A stretch of 64,000 nucleotides of DNA from Nostoc sp. T09. Its GTDB lineage: Bacteria; Cyanobacteriota; Cyanobacteriia; Cyanobacteriales; Nostocaceae. The stretch spans positions 1 through 64,000 of the forward strand of contig NZ_MTAV01000034.1 in assembly GCF_002154695.1 (NCBI RefSeq). The letters are read 5' to 3'. A program made the position numbers and the translations under genes. The notes below the pieces were generated by a model. It was not told the DNA's origin and did no database searches. It worked only from the letters and a program-made list of their open reading frames with translations. Below are positions 45,195-54,142 of the stretch, piece by piece (the stretch's first letter is position 1; the number at the start of each line of letters is the position of its first letter).

Positions 45195-45241
45195 AAAATT
45201 ATGTGTGCGGTATCAAGTTATAAATTACAAAGGACGAAATT

Positions 45242-45739
45242 CTAGCCTTTATCTCCTGTAATCTGAACAAGTTGCTGGAGGTTATCACCACTGATGTGAT
45301 AAGCTGCTCCAAAACCAACTATAAAACGGCCTTCACTCGGAGTTAACTGGAAAATCCGAAAGTCAGATAAACCGCGTAAAACTTCGACAATTTCACCAAA
45401 ACGTTCTTGAAATTGCTCAACAATTTTATTCCATTGGTCAGTTTCGCGTTCTATCACAGTAGCCGTACAATCAAAACTTAACCGGCGACGAGCAAAAATT
45501 TGATTAGTCTGAGCTTCATTCTCAATAAATAAAACACAAACATGAGGATTGGCAGAGATATTTTTGGTGTGAGTGGAAAGACCGCTGACGTAGATATAAA
45601 TATTTTGGGAATTATCCATCACAAAGGGAGCATAACTAGCGTTGGGTATTCCCTGGGCGTTAACGGTGCTAATAATTACACTCTGAAATTGTTCAGTAAA
45701 CTTTTCGTACTCAGCTTGAACTTTTTCCAGTTGGCTCAT
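45242..45739 (-). CDS. HugZ/pyridoxamine-phosphate-oxidase-like protein
   Basis: About 165 residues from the preferred start MSQLEKVQAEYEKF at 45739; an upstream methionine at 45772 would add 11 unconserved residues. It has a split-barrel flavin-binding fold of the PNPOx-like class: VIISTVNAQGIPNASYAPFV, IYIYVSGLSTHTKNISANPH and the C-terminal EGRFIVGFGAAYHI typical of HugZ-type haem-degrading or haem-binding proteins. It could help free iron from haem, but PNPOx-like proteins are diverse. First gene of a pair with the alpha/beta hydrolase. Confidence 0.85.
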   Translation of the reverse strand: MSQLEKVQAEYEKFTEQFQSVIISTVNAQGIPNASYAPFVMDNSQNIYIYVSGLSTHTKNISANPHVCVLFIENEAQTNQIFARRRLSFDCTATVIERETDQWNKIVEQFQERFGEIVEVLRGLSDFRIFQLTPSEGRFIVGFGAAYHISGDNLQQLVQITGDKG

Positions 45740-45951
45740 AAGGAAATTACCGTTGGATGAGTAACAATTCATTCAGTATCCTAACGTTCTTCAGCGCTAG
45801 AAAGGAATGCATAAAGATTTGGCTTAATTGTAGCTATATCCCAAAGCAGTGAGAACACAGGCTGTAGCAACACTTTAATACTAAGTGATAGCAACTATTC
45901 CGTTATCATGTAGCAAGATCATGTTATCAAAACACTTGTGTTAGCCACACC

Positions 45952-47277
45952 ATGCTAGGAAAGCTATTAGATGGGCGTTACAAAGTTATCCAAGTTTTAA
46001 GTGCTGGAGGATTTGGAGAAACATACATTGTGGAAGATACCCGCCGACCGGGTAACCCGAAGTGTGTTCTTAAGCTATTAAAACCTGCCACTTCTGATCC
46101 CAATTACTTGCAAATTGCCAGACGCCTGTTTAATAGCGAAGCAGAAATCCTAGAGCAGTTGGGTAATCATGACCAAATTCCGCGTCTTTTGGCTTACTTT
46201 GAAGAAAATGAAGAATTTTGCTTGGTGCAAGAGTTGATTGTGGGACATCCACTCAGCGCGGAAATGCAACTTGGTAAATGTTGGCATGAAAGCCAAGTTA
46301 TCCAGATGCTACAAGATGTTTTAGGAATTTTAGAGTTTGTTCATAGCTACGGAGTGATTCATCGCGATCTCAAGCCTGATAACTTAATTAGGCGAGACTC
46401 TGATGGCAAATTAGTGTTAATTGATTTCGGCGCGGTCAAACAGATGCAAACGCAAATAGCAGCATCACCTAGCCAAACAGCCGCTACTGTAGCTATTGGC
46501 ACTCCTGGTTATATGCCAGCAGAACAGGCCCAAGGGAAACCACGCCACAACAGTGATATTTATGCCGTCGGGATGGTTGCTATCCAAGCCTTAACAGGAA
46601 TGTCACCAAGACAATTACCCGAAAATCCAGAAACGGGTGAGATTGTCTGGCAAAACTATACACAGGTTTCGCTACGACTGGCAGATTTTGTGCAAAAGAT
46701 GGTACGTTACCATTACCGCGATCGCTATCAGTCTGCTACAGAAGTCTTACAAGATCTTCGGGAATTAGTAAACTTTTCTGCGCCAACTCAACCTTTAACT
46801 TCACCACCTGTTAGCGCCTCTGCACCAACTCAACCAGTAAATTCTCCACCTGTAAGTCACTCTTTACCTACACAACCGCCAACAACTGCCATACCTGTTG
46901 GCGATCGTGGAGAAGCCTTGCAACCAGCATCTCAAGTTACAGCCGTAAGTTCTCTTAATCAAGCACTAGCTGTAATTAGATTTATACCTTTTGTAGGCGC
47001 GGCTGGATTATTTTTCTTTAAGTCAACTACCTGGATTGTTTTGTTAGGTGTTGGTCTGGCAGCTTTTGGCGCAGGGTTATTTTTTCTGCGTTCTTGGTAT
47101 TCTAAGGTTGCACGAGACTATGACGCTGTCTTTGCTGTTATTTTCTGCATTTGTGGCATACTGCTGTTATTTCAAAATCAATATGTCAAGCCAGAAATCC
47201 AAATGAGTCAATTTTTATTAGCAGGAATCGGTATTTTCTCACTAGCAGAATGTATCCGCCTGCGAGGACTTAGGTAA
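45952..47277 (+). CDS. Membrane-anchored Ser/Thr protein kinase
   Basis: A 441-residue kinase: domain at residues 1-270 with glycine loop SAGGFGETY, Lys in CVLKLLKP, HRDLKPDN, DFGAVK and GTPGYMPAEQ. A Pro/Thr/Ser-rich linker with repeated PTQP motifs covers about 275-330. C-terminal hydrophobic segments at about 343-440 anchor it in the membrane, ending in ECIRLRGLR. The final 50 residues are related to the small protein encoded next (47301-47561). No extracellular sensor domain is present. It may sense membrane state or a partner. Confidence 0.92.
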   Translation: MLGKLLDGRYKVIQVLSAGGFGETYIVEDTRRPGNPKCVLKLLKPATSDPNYLQIARRLFNSEAEILEQLGNHDQIPRLLAYFEENEEFCLVQELIVGHPLSAEMQLGKCWHESQVIQMLQDVLGILEFVHSYGVIHRDLKPDNLIRRDSDGKLVLIDFGAVKQMQTQIAASPSQTAATVAIGTPGYMPAEQAQGKPRHNSDIYAVGMVAIQALTGMSPRQLPENPETGEIVWQNYTQVSLRLADFVQKMVRYHYRDRYQSATEVLQDLRELVNFSAPTQPLTSPPVSASAPTQPVNSPPVSHSLPTQPPTTAIPVGDRGEALQPASQVTAVSSLNQALAVIRFIPFVGAAGLFFFKSTTWIVLLGVGLAAFGAGLFFLRSWYSKVARDYDAVFAVIFCICGILLLFQNQYVKPEIQMSQFLLAGIGIFSLAECIRLRGLR

Positions 47278-47300
47278 AAAAGACCGATTGATACTAAATT

Positions 47301-47561
47301 ATGAAGGATTCAACCAATTTCATCGGCAGTATCTTAATACTTGCAGCAATGGCTTTATCTGCTGTCCCTTTTGTGAAACCTAAAATCTTTAAACGTCAAG
47401 ATGTTTTGTTAATTATAGGCTTCTTAATTGCCGGAATAAATCTTCTACTGCAAGGCAAATATTTAGATGAATTACCGCAGTTTAGTTTAGTTCTGCTAGC
47501 AATTTCTGCTTTATTTTACACAGTTGAAAGTTTTAGATTGCGGTTGAGAAATCCGAAATAA
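47301..47561 (+). CDS. Small membrane protein related to the kinase C-terminus
   Basis: An 86-residue protein with three hydrophobic segments. It aligns by eye with the membrane tail of the kinase 23 bases upstream: a shared spacing of a G-I-x-L-L-x-Q-x-x-Y core, then Q-F-x-L, then E-x-x-R-L-R near the C-terminus. It probably arose by partial duplication or by fission, and may pair with the kinase in the membrane. The two genes are likely co-transcribed. Confidence 0.7.
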   Translation: MKDSTNFIGSILILAAMALSAVPFVKPKIFKRQDVLLIIGFLIAGINLLLQGKYLDELPQFSLVLLAISALFYTVESFRLRLRNPK

Positions 47562-47706
47562 TCATCAGCCTTTATGAGTAAATATTCAATAGGGTGCATT
47601 ACAAGCTGCTTTAATCCAGTCTACAATCTAAAGCATAAAAAATGTCTATACTTATTCTTCAGTCTTCTTCTTAAGCTAGACTTAAGAAAGTTATGAGGAC
47701 GCGATC

Positions 47707-49191
47707 GTGGCTGACAAAAATCGTTCTCAATGGGACTTAGGCAGGTTCATTGAAACTTTGACATATTTCGAGGTCATTCCTTTCCTGAACTGGGTACAAC
47801 AGTTAATCCAAGGTCGTCCCAAGGATGAGAAATATCAACCCAATGGAGGAAGAACTGTGGGTGCAATATTAGTAGCAGGCGCAACAGGTGGTTTAGGTAA
47901 ACGCGTCGTGCGGCGATTATTAGAACGTGGTTATCAAGTGCGATCGCTTGTTCGCGACATCGACAAAGCTAGGTCAATTTTGGGTAATGATGTTGACTTA
48001 GTAGTTGCAGATATTACTCAACCAGAAACTTTGACTTCTGTTGTTATGGCTAATATCCAAGCTGTGATATGTTGCACGGCGGTGCGGGTGCAACCAGTAG
48101 AAGGAGATACAGAAGATAGAGCTAAATATTATCAAGGCATCAAATTTTATCAACCAGAAATCGTTGGTGATACACCTGAAAATGTAGAATATCTAGGTGT
48201 AAAAAACTTGGTAGAAGCAGCAAAAAAATATCTCAATAAATCTCATGAAAAACTAATATATGATTTTACCAATCCATCAGATGAATTACGAAATATCTGG
48301 GGAGCTTTGGATGATGTTGTGATGGGTGGCGTGAGTGCGAGTAATATGCAATTTGTAGAAAATACAGCTTTGTTTGCTGGTAATGTTTCTACCGCCAACT
48401 CTGGAGGATTTGCTTCTGTTAGAACTAAAAATTTTGACCCAGCCTTCAATTTAGCTGGGTACGACGGTGTAGAACTGCGCGTTAGAGGTGATGGTAAACG
48501 CTATAAATTATTTCTGCGGACAGACACGAAATGGGATGGACTTGGTTATAGTTATTCTTTTGACACCGTAGCTAATACCTGGATAGATGTTCGCATTCCT
48601 TTTGCCGAGTTAATTCCTGTATTTCGCGCCAAAATTGTCAATGATGCACCAGCAATCGACTCTAGCAGAGTTTGCTCATTGCAACTGATGTTAAGCAAAT
48701 TTGAATATGATGGCGCATTAAATCCTCATTTTGCACCTGGTGGCTTCAGTTTGCAAGTGGAATCAATTAAAGCTTATGGTAGAGCAAATTTACCAAAGTT
48801 TGTATTAGTTAGTTCTGCGGGTGTAACTCGTCCCGGACGCCCAGGTATTAATCTAGATGAAGAACCTCCAGCAGTCAAATTAAATGACCAATTGGGAGGA
48901 ATTTTAACTTGGAAATTAAAGGGAGAAGATAGTTTAAGAGAAAGTGGAATTCCTTACACAATTATCCGACCTTGTGCTTTGACAGAGGAAGCAGGCGGTA
49001 AAGAATTAATCTTTGAGCAAGGTGATAATATTAGGGGCAAAATCAGCCGTGAGGATGTTGCCGAAATCTGCCTGGAAGCGTTATTACAACCAAAAGCTTG
49101 CAACCTCACATTTGAAGTTAAAGAGGGAGAAAATAGCAATAACTCTATCGATTGGCAGAGGCTATTTTCTAACTTAGAACATGATAAATAA
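47707..49191 (+). CDS. SDR (NmrA-like) protein with inserted CIA30 domain
   Basis: A 494-residue protein from a GTG start. Residues 50-180 are a Rossmann domain with GATGGLGKRVVRRLLERG and R-S-L-V-R-D. Residues about 185-355 are a CIA30-like domain (complex I intermediate-associated protein 30: WGALDDVVMGGVSAS, FAGNVSTANSGGFASVR, a beta-sandwich). Residues 360-490 complete the SDR fold (PYTIIRPCALTEE). CIA30 helps complex I assembly in mitochondria. In cyanobacteria this fused form is common and might act on NDH-1 or thylakoid complexes, which is inference. The HIP1 site at 47701 adjoins the start codon. Confidence 0.9.
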   Translation: MADKNRSQWDLGRFIETLTYFEVIPFLNWVQQLIQGRPKDEKYQPNGGRTVGAILVAGATGGLGKRVVRRLLERGYQVRSLVRDIDKARSILGNDVDLVVADITQPETLTSVVMANIQAVICCTAVRVQPVEGDTEDRAKYYQGIKFYQPEIVGDTPENVEYLGVKNLVEAAKKYLNKSHEKLIYDFTNPSDELRNIWGALDDVVMGGVSASNMQFVENTALFAGNVSTANSGGFASVRTKNFDPAFNLAGYDGVELRVRGDGKRYKLFLRTDTKWDGLGYSYSFDTVANTWIDVRIPFAELIPVFRAKIVNDAPAIDSSRVCSLQLMLSKFEYDGALNPHFAPGGFSLQVESIKAYGRANLPKFVLVSSAGVTRPGRPGINLDEEPPAVKLNDQLGGILTWKLKGEDSLRESGIPYTIIRPCALTEEAGGKELIFEQGDNIRGKISREDVAEICLEALLQPKACNLTFEVKEGENSNNSIDWQRLFSNLEHDK

Positions 49192-49288
49192 ATCAAGACA
49201 AAGGGGAGAATTAAGATAAGAAAATCAAAAGAAGCTAGTAGATAGTGATATTTTTCCTCTATCTACTTAGCTAAAGGAGTAAATGATA

Positions 49289-49642
49289 ATGTTTAAAATT
49301 AAAAAATTATTATTTGCCGCAATTTTTGCAATTGTTCTTTGGATGGGGCTATTATCGAATACTGCTTCATCACAACAAATAGATTCTCGCATTTATAATT
49401 TGGAAGCAGACTTGCGTCGTGTTGAGTCGCAGGTAAGCCAGATACAGTCTCAACTAGGGCAAACTCGTTTGTCTCCATCCCCAAGAACCACACTTACCCC
49501 TCGACAGCCAACTGGCTCTAGAGGCAACGTATCACAAACAGAACGCGACCGCATGTTTGATCGCCTCGCAACTTTAGTGGTTGAACTGAAGCAACAAGTC
49601 AACAAATTAGAGACACGAGTCTCAAAGCTAGAGTCACGTTAA
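49289..49642 (+). CDS. Secreted coiled-coil protein, hypothetical
   Basis: About 117 residues from the preferred ATG at 49289, which is well spaced from AAAGGAG at 49273-49279; the ATG at 49283 is too close. A signal peptide (MFKIKKLLFAAIFAIVLWMG, cleavage near ASS-QQ) is followed by heptad coiled coil (LEADLRRVESQVSQIQSQL), a Pro/Thr/Arg linker and a second coiled coil (VVELKQQVNKLETRVSKLES). It is probably a periplasmic oligomer. No family is recognised. Confidence 0.75.
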   Translation: MFKIKKLLFAAIFAIVLWMGLLSNTASSQQIDSRIYNLEADLRRVESQVSQIQSQLGQTRLSPSPRTTLTPRQPTGSRGNVSQTERDRMFDRLATLVVELKQQVNKLETRVSKLESR

Positions 49643-49698
49643 AGAATTTTATAGAGAGGCTGGGGATGGACTCGCTATGCAAAGTTACATTGTTTAAC

Positions 49699-50751
49699 TC
49701 AAATTGTTTTTTTATAAATAACAGGAGTTAAATTCTCCGCTATACCATGTAATTGAATTTCGGTACAGCCAAACTTGTAAGCTTTCTCTATTGAACGATT
49801 AGCACCTAGTGCTTTGTAAAAACCAACAGAAAATGCGATCGCGGCTTGATCGCCAATTAAATGGTTCATCCCAATTACAAACGGAATGTATTTAGCAATA
49901 GCTTCCGCCTGAGTTTGGGAATAACAAGCATTCAAGACTACACAATTTACTTGGTCTTCTACAAGTTCAAATAATGAAGCTAGAGCATCAGGCTTGAGAG
50001 GTTGAATTTTACCTAACTCATTTTCTACATACAATTCACCAGTATTGATGCCATGCCCAGAAAAATGTACGATATGAGGCTCAATATCCAGTAACGCCTG
50101 ACTAATATCGCCTGGACGTACTGATAGACGTTGTTCTAGCAAAAATCTCCCTCTTTGTTTAGCTAGTTGCAATCTTTGTTGAATCTCTCGTAACTCCTCT
50201 CCTAAGCGTAATCTAGCAGTATCTGTGGGATCGGATGCTAAAAACAAGATTTTTAGCGGATTAGCTGTAATTACAAATTGTTTATCATCAACAGTTGAAC
50301 TATTTAAAATTTCGTTATGATTTGATGATTTTTGGAGTTCATTATGCAAAATATTCTGAACTTTATTGATAAACTTTTTGCTGTCAAAATCACGTTTGCT
50401 AAAGAAATCATACGCTTTATATTCCATCAATAAATCACGAACATCCTGCGTATTTACTACGGGTGTTCCACTGACGGCAATAGCTGGTATCTGCCGAGAG
50501 TAAGCAAGTTCAACTAAATGTATTCCTAGCTTCTGACGGCGAGCAATGGATGAATCTCCCAAACCAATGTCAGTAATCAGCAAATGCCAATCGCTATCTC
50601 TAAAAGCTTTAGAAGCTTCATCAAAAGTCCGGACAATCTGAATAATATCTTTAGGATGACCAATATTGCTTAAAGCTGTACGAATCTTGCCTTCAAGGAT
50701 ATCTTGCCAATCTGAGTCATCTTCAACCAGAAGAACTTTGAAAAATATCAT
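49699..50751 (-). CDS. Receiver domain fused to CHAT caspase-like protease
   Basis: A 350-residue protein. The receiver spans residues 4-135, with acidic pocket E10-D11-D12, phospho-acceptor D61 in LLITDIGLGD and Lys 119 in FFSKRDF. Residues 165-350 are a CHAT domain, the caspase/separase-like peptidase clan. Catalytic His lies in HFSGHG (H233) and Cys in VVLNAC (C276), both intact. AGGAGG seven bases before the ATG is a strong ribosome-binding site. It lies 47 bases downstream of the GAF histidine kinase on the same strand, so phosphorylation by that kinase plausibly switches the protease. The target is unknown. Confidence 0.9.
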   Translation of the reverse strand: MIFFKVLLVEDDSDWQDILEGKIRTALSNIGHPKDIIQIVRTFDEASKAFRDSDWHLLITDIGLGDSSIARRQKLGIHLVELAYSRQIPAIAVSGTPVVNTQDVRDLLMEYKAYDFFSKRDFDSKKFINKVQNILHNELQKSSNHNEILNSSTVDDKQFVITANPLKILFLASDPTDTARLRLGEELREIQQRLQLAKQRGRFLLEQRLSVRPGDISQALLDIEPHIVHFSGHGINTGELYVENELGKIQPLKPDALASLFELVEDQVNCVVLNACYSQTQAEAIAKYIPFVIGMNHLIGDQAAIAFSVGFYKALGANRSIEKAYKFGCTEIQLHGIAENLTPVIYKKTI

Positions 50752-50798
50752 CGGTTCCTCCTTGCCACCACTTATGGTATTTAATGCCTAGCTTATGC

Positions 50799-53630
50799 TT
50801 AAGTTTCTGGTTTGTAGATTGGCAAGAGCATAGTAAAATTAGTCCCTTGAGTCAGTACACTATTCACATTTAAATAACCTCCTAAACGTTCCACATACAA
50901 TTTTGTCCACCAAAGTCCAAAACCCATACCTCTCCTCGCTGTTTTCGTGGTGTAATCAGGCTGGAAAATTTTTTCCAGGTTTTCGACGGCGATGCCTACG
51001 CCAGTATCACATATTCGCACTTCTACCCAACACTGTATTTCTCTTTGCACATTAGTGCCAATAATTGAAACCCTACCGCCTTGGGGCATAGCTTCTACGG
51101 CATTTTGAATTAGGTTATCAAAAACATATATTAATTGTTGTTCACCACCTAAGACCTTTGGTAAGTCAGTTGGTACCTCAATATTTTGAGTAATGTTCGC
51201 AGGTATGGACATTCTAGCCAGTGCATTTACCACTATCTCGGATACATCGATGGCATGAGGCCTTTCCTGTATCCAAATTTTCATGCGATCGGCACCTTGC
51301 AAAACCCTATCTGCTCTTGATACAATTCGCTGCGCTTTACTCTTGCTGTTCTCATCACCCTCATCCAGAATATCTTGTGCCCAGACTCGGATCGCACCAA
51401 CATCATTATTCATACGATGCACTAATGGGCCAGCCAAATCACCCAGAGTAACCATTGTTTCCATATTCACCAGTTGCCTTTTGTTTTCTAAGTTCTGGAT
51501 ACCAATCACTGCTTGGTCTGCTAAGGCTTCTAACATTCGCTGATGTCTCTGGTTGAAAGCTGAAATATACTGGCTTTCCACATTCAGTACACCTAATAAG
51601 TGCTTATCTTTGTCTAGAAGTGGCACACATAACTCGGAATGAATATTGGCAAAGTAAGCTTGGTAACGCGAATCAGTTTGGACGTTATTTACCAATGCCG
51701 ATCGGCGATTTCTTGCCACCCAACCTGTAATCCCTTCGTCTATGCTATTTCTTCTTTCGATAGGGTCAATAGTTAAATTCACAGCATACTTGGCTTTAGT
51801 AACTAGCTCCTGCTGGCTAGGATCTAGTAAGCGAATATTTCCGACATCAGCCCCACAAATCTGCACTGCTCGCTGTACAATCAGCTTCAGGAGTTCCTTT
51901 TGATCTAAAGTAGTGATAATTTTGCGATCGATATCGTTGAGAGTTGCTAACCACCGTTGATTTTTGATCGCGATCGCAGCTGAAGAAGCAAGAGTTTCAA
52001 TCATCTTTTTCTCATCTTCAGAAAAACTGTGAGGTCGGCGGTAATTAATAAACATTACTCCGACTATATCTTTATCAACTTCTAGCAGTACACCAGCTAC
52101 AGAATGGATTTTCTCTCTATGAGTAAAAGCTGAATTCTGAAATATCGGTTCTTTTTCCAGTTGTGGAACATAAACGTTTTCTCCCCGCTGAATCAGCAAA
52201 AATGGCACATTTTGTCCAATAATCTCATCATGCATCTTCTGCTCTTGTCTTAATCTTCCTGCTGTCTTAGGAGGAGTTGTAAATTGCCTTTCAGTCTGGA
52301 TATATTCGTAGATATTAACTACATCTGCTCCTAGGACATTTAAAGTATTCCAAGCGACACGATGTAGGAGATTATTTTCTGGTATACGACCAAGAGATTG
52401 GGTAACAGAGTAGAGTGCAGCTAGCTGGCGTGCTTCATCACGCATTTGTTCGATTCTGATGGTGTGCCAAATTGCATCAATAGCCCACCGCCGGACAAAT
52501 AGTTCTACTAAGCGTAGCTTACGTGTAGACAATATATACGTGCGCCGAAATACAACATAAAGTATTCCTTCTTTGTTCTCAACCTGCAACGGAAAAGCCG
52601 CCATTGCTTTAATCCCAGCCGAAAAGGCTTGTGGGTTAAGCTTGGCCATTTCCAGTTTGTCATGACCTTGAGATAAGTCTGGGATAAACTTGTACTTTCT
52701 TTCCAGAATTGCTTGTCGTCCCAGTCCATTATGACGCGGTGGACAGGCTTTTAGAAATTGCTTACCAATGCCGCGAGAAAATACTTCATAAGTGTAACGA
52801 CCCGGTTCTGCATTTGGCTCATATAAAAAATGCAGGGTGGCTGCATCAGCATCGAGAATTTGTTTGGCTTTCTCCGCTATCGTTTCCAAAACCCGAGGTA
52901 GTTGTGCTTGCCAAATATCCAAAGATTGCCGAGCAATATATTGCAGCAATCGCGATAATATTTGCTCCTCAATTCGTCTTTCTGGAGAACTATAACCTGC
53001 TTCTACTGTACCAATGACTATTACCTCTGGATTACGTCCCTCAGGTTGCAGGTCTGGTGGTAGACGTAATTGGTAAACCTCATGCTGTCTTTCTGTACTC
53101 TCGTCAAATTGAGGGCCTATCTTCTGCCATTTACAGCGCTCAAACCAATTTTTGAGGACTCTGCCGTTATAATCCTGAACCAGCACAATGGGCGTAAATA
53201 CCCGAACCAACCTTTCATGACCATACTCCTGATAAATCCAGCGATCAAAGCGTTTGTCCCATCCAGAAATAATCTCAGTTTGCTGAGTTTGGACTATATC
53301 TGCCTGAATATCTCTGAGTTCTGGGTCTGGTTCTAGGTAATGTTTGGCCAAATTAGCCCAAACTACTCCAGTGCCACTCCCATGTACGCCTTCAATAATA
53401 TTCTTTTCTAGAGAAATTAAAGATATGTTAGCGAAATCAAAACCCAGTGCCAGGATGTTTTGACAGACTGCTTCTAGAATATCTTCCAGCTTAAACAGTT
53501 TTGAGGTAGCTCGTTCTACCTGGTCTAAAGCCTCCAAAATAGATGTCTCAAAAGCTTTTAACTGTGATTTTCTCCGAGCACCCACCATAGCACCTCTCTT
53601 TCTTTGCCTCATGAGTATAATGCTAGACAA
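50799..53630 (-). CDS. Multi-GAF sensor histidine kinase
   Basis: 943 residues from the first ATG. An internal ATG at 53588 (MVGARRKSQ) has AGAGAGG four bases upstream and is the likelier start, giving 929. About four GAF domains fill residues 30-720 (for example GITGWVARNRRSALV and GVLNVESQYISAFNQRHQRM in the last). A histidine-kinase core follows: PLVHRMNNDVGAIRVW (phospho-acceptor His), NLIQNAVEAMPQGG, CDTGVGI and GMGFGLWWTK. There are no membrane helices. GAF domains bind cyclic nucleotides, bilins, haem or iron-sulfur groups; no bilin Cys motif is obvious. Its partner is the receiver-CHAT protein encoded next. Confidence 0.92.
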   Translation of the reverse strand: MSSIILMRQRKRGAMVGARRKSQLKAFETSILEALDQVERATSKLFKLEDILEAVCQNILALGFDFANISLISLEKNIIEGVHGSGTGVVWANLAKHYLEPDPELRDIQADIVQTQQTEIISGWDKRFDRWIYQEYGHERLVRVFTPIVLVQDYNGRVLKNWFERCKWQKIGPQFDESTERQHEVYQLRLPPDLQPEGRNPEVIVIGTVEAGYSSPERRIEEQILSRLLQYIARQSLDIWQAQLPRVLETIAEKAKQILDADAATLHFLYEPNAEPGRYTYEVFSRGIGKQFLKACPPRHNGLGRQAILERKYKFIPDLSQGHDKLEMAKLNPQAFSAGIKAMAAFPLQVENKEGILYVVFRRTYILSTRKLRLVELFVRRWAIDAIWHTIRIEQMRDEARQLAALYSVTQSLGRIPENNLLHRVAWNTLNVLGADVVNIYEYIQTERQFTTPPKTAGRLRQEQKMHDEIIGQNVPFLLIQRGENVYVPQLEKEPIFQNSAFTHREKIHSVAGVLLEVDKDIVGVMFINYRRPHSFSEDEKKMIETLASSAAIAIKNQRWLATLNDIDRKIITTLDQKELLKLIVQRAVQICGADVGNIRLLDPSQQELVTKAKYAVNLTIDPIERRNSIDEGITGWVARNRRSALVNNVQTDSRYQAYFANIHSELCVPLLDKDKHLLGVLNVESQYISAFNQRHQRMLEALADQAVIGIQNLENKRQLVNMETMVTLGDLAGPLVHRMNNDVGAIRVWAQDILDEGDENSKSKAQRIVSRADRVLQGADRMKIWIQERPHAIDVSEIVVNALARMSIPANITQNIEVPTDLPKVLGGEQQLIYVFDNLIQNAVEAMPQGGRVSIIGTNVQREIQCWVEVRICDTGVGIAVENLEKIFQPDYTTKTARRGMGFGLWWTKLYVERLGGYLNVNSVLTQGTNFTMLLPIYKPET

Positions 53631-54142
53631 TAGCTTGGTTGATTATCAAAGTTGTTGCATCTAATATCCTAAATTTACAAGCTGAGACTTTGAGAAAATA
53701 CAGGTTCGAGGCATGATTGCTTGCCTTTACGCTGGAATTTTATACTCACAAAGATTTAAGCAAGATGCTTGTTTATCAATAGGACTGGACAAAAATATTT
53801 GTAATATCCTTTCATACTTTAACTAGAGAAAAATAAGTAATCTTTGTAATCAAGGAAATTAGGAATAGTACCTCAAAATTGGTTGATAATTGCAATTAGC
53901 CTTGAAAAAGCAATCGATAAATACAAGACAGGAAAACCCTTTCATGTTTTAAAAGAAAAAGATGAAAGTTGAATAAGCAAGCAACAAATACATAAGTAAG
54001 GACGTACAGCTAGCTGTACGCCCCTATAAATGATTGATATGTTGCAAAGATGGTTTGATTTGGTAGAAATTTTTAATACCAAGTTGTAATCAAAAGTAGT
54101 ATCAGTCACTGCGATCGCAGAAAAGCAATCTCATTACCAGAC
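53631..54142. other. Intergenic region between NRPS and kinase genes
   Basis: About 510 bases, AT-rich, no gene. The perfect 18-bp palindrome CGTACAGCTAGCTGTACG lies at 54003-54020 and could form a hairpin or be a short dispersed repeat. No terminator with a T tract was found for the NRPS transcript. Confidence 0.55.
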
